Source: Paludisphaera mucosa (GTDB lineage: Bacteria; Planctomycetota; Planctomycetia; Isosphaerales; Isosphaeraceae). From it: a DNA stretch of 64,000 bases. The stretch is from contig NZ_JARRAG010000001.1 of NCBI RefSeq assembly GCF_029589435.1, positions 1,106,808 to 1,170,807 on the forward strand, in the 5' to 3' direction. Both the position numbers and the translations under genes were made by a program. The stretch's first letter is position 1. Every line of letters begins with the position of its first letter. The notes under the pieces were generated by a model. The model made no database searches and was not told the origin of the DNA. It saw only the letters and a list, made by a program, of their open reading frames with translations. Positions 63,038 through 64,000 of the stretch are shown here, piece by piece.

Positions 63038-64000
63038 ATGGACGTCTCGTTCTACTTGTCGGAAGCCTCATTCTGGACGCCCGACCACGCTTTCGAGCCG
63101 CTCTCCCACAGTCCGTTCAGCCCGATTGCATACTGGCTGGTGGACGTTCTGCGGCCGAGCCAGATCGTCCAGCTCGGCGGCCGCGAGCCGGGCGTCTACT
63201 TTTCGCTCTGCGAGGCCGTACGACGGCTGAACCTCGACGCTCGGTGCCTGGCGATCGAACCATCGACCGCCGCCGGCTCGGGAGCGGCCTTCCTGGAGGC
63301 CTCTCTGAGGCGTGTCCGAGAGGCCCACGATCGATCCTACGGGACGATCTCGAAGTTGCTCCGAATCGACCCCGACGAGATCGTCGACGCGATTGAGGAC
63401 GGGTCGATCGACCTCTTCCACGCATCGACCCCCGCGGACGTCGAGCATCTCCTGGTCGACTTCAAACTCTGGCGGCCGAAGCTCTCGGACCGCGCCGTGA
63501 TCCTGCTTCCCAAGACGTGCATACAGGGCCGGACGCTGGGTTCTTACGCGAGCTTCCATGATCTTTCGCGAAACCACCCCGCCTTCGAGTTCACGCATGG
63601 CGAGGGCCTCGGGTTGATCGCGGTCGGTCGTGAGATCCCCGATCGACTCAACCCGCTCTTCGAGGCCCACAAGTTCCCAGGCCGCAGGAATGCCATCCGG
63701 GCGGTTTACGCACGTCTCGGAAAGAGCCTCGGCGAAAGCCTGGCGTCGTCTGCCGGACGAGGTGAAAACTTCGATCGGGAAGCGATCCTCGACCTCGGGG
63801 TCTTCGAAGCCGAGGGTCGTCGCCCCGAGACGTGGCGAAGCGAGTTCGCAGCCGAGGAAGAGAACCTCGCGCTTCGCGAGGAGCTCGACATGCTCCGCGA
63901 GGAACTCGCGGGCCTCGACGAGAACCATCAGGACATCGCCCGGGAGCACGCGGACCTCGGTCGCGAGAATCCCTGGCTTCGCCGCGACCTGGCGCATTTC
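63038..64000 (+). CDS. Degenerate Methyltransferase_24-like protein, 3' end beyond the window
   Basis: The first 321 residues of a protein that runs off the right edge. Residues 1-200 resemble the N-terminal methyltransferase-like domain seen in multi-domain surface glycosyltransferases: SFYLSEASFWTPDHAF, PIAYWLVDVLRPSQIVQLGG, RVREAHDRSYGTISKLL, DGSIDLFH, FKLWRPKLSDRAVILL. The SAM-binding motif, usually ELGTxxG, reads QLGGREPG, and the acidic/His segment, usually LLHIDGxH, reads LFHASTPA. The domain is therefore probably inactive. From about residue 270 it is rich in Glu/Leu and likely coiled coil. I place the start at ATG 63038, although a GTG nine bases upstream is possible. It may be a large surface-glycan enzyme or scaffold. 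Confidence 0.65.
   Translation, partial: MDVSFYLSEASFWTPDHAFEPLSHSPFSPIAYWLVDVLRPSQIVQLGGREPGVYFSLCEAVRRLNLDARCLAIEPSTAAGSGAAFLEASLRRVREAHDRSYGTISKLLRIDPDEIVDAIEDGSIDLFHASTPADVEHLLVDFKLWRPKLSDRAVILLPKTCIQGRTLGSYASFHDLSRNHPAFEFTHGEGLGLIAVGREIPDRLNPLFEAHKFPGRRNAIRAVYARLGKSLGESLASSAGRGENFDREAILDLGVFEAEGRRPETWRSEFAAEEENLALREELDMLREELAGLDENHQDIAREHADLGRENPWLRRDLAHF

Overview
The window is a high-GC bacterial chromosome segment that reads as a planctomycete, most likely of the Isosphaeraceae type (Singulisphaera/Paludisphaera-like). The evidence is the gene content: paired DUF1552/DUF1592 and DUF1501/DUF1549-DUF1553 proteins with haem motifs, an ECF sigma factor with a huge C-terminal extension, a DLG-type Ser/Thr kinase, a PEP-CTERM protein and a short SecA-like ATPase. 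Genus assignment is inference. I see no rRNA, tRNA, CRISPR array, insertion sequence or prophage, and no stretch that looks newly acquired. Long ORFs antisense to real genes are common because of GC-rich third positions and are left out.

Layout. 1-6.2 kb: a membrane MutS-like ATPase (5' end outside the window), a DUF1552/DUF1592 surface-cytochrome pair and a metallo-beta-lactamase-fold hydrolase. 6.7-13.1 kb, plus strand: a secreted alpha-helical repeat protein, a GXGXG-fold protein, a lipoprotein and a CorA transporter in a tightly overlapping run, followed by recJ and an EF-hand protein. 13.1-19.3 kb, minus strand: a ROK kinase, a methyltransferase, a ~1000-residue ECF sigma/membrane/M16-peptidase fusion and a GDP-fucose-synthase-like epimerase. 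19.5-25.5 kb: a DUF1570-like metalloprotein, then a minus-strand run of zinc-ribbon membrane protein, murB, an ftsQ-like gene and the short secA-like gene. 25.7-34.9 kb: a YfhO-like membrane protein overlapping tail-to-tail with a Ser/Thr kinase, a Gfo/Idh/MocA oxidoreductase, and a class-III aminotransferase paired with an unrecognised metal-site protein.

34.9-43.8 kb is a four-gene minus-strand operon of planctomycete-specific exported proteins (DUF1501, PPC-domain, Big2-DUF1549-DUF1553, cytochrome-WD40-coiled coil) with a candidate promoter upstream and a good terminator at its end. 44.2-45.7 kb is an exported glucoamylase-family protein with a good sigma-70-type promoter. 46.1-49.6 kb is an operon of a MetE-like methyltransferase, a UlaG-like lactonase and xylulokinase. 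49.6-58.1 kb holds a GT39-like mannosyltransferase, a methyltransferase, ispG, a succinate-semialdehyde dehydrogenase, a PEP-CTERM protein and metG. 58.2-64 kb is a surface-glycan neighbourhood: sulfotransferase-coiled coil, wecB, a GT8-like glycosyltransferase behind a promoter whose spacer is a perfect palindrome, and the 5' part of a degenerate methyltransferase-type protein running off the end.

The most unusual object is the sigma factor-repeat-M16 peptidase fusion at 15.2-18.2 kb, which puts a transcription factor, membrane helices, a glycine-rich repeat and an intact zinc-peptidase motif in one reading frame, with a lipoprotein-like signal hidden at the junction. Other good leads are the short SecA beside murB/ftsQ, the palindromic promoter at 62.5 kb, and the four-gene exported cytochrome operon.
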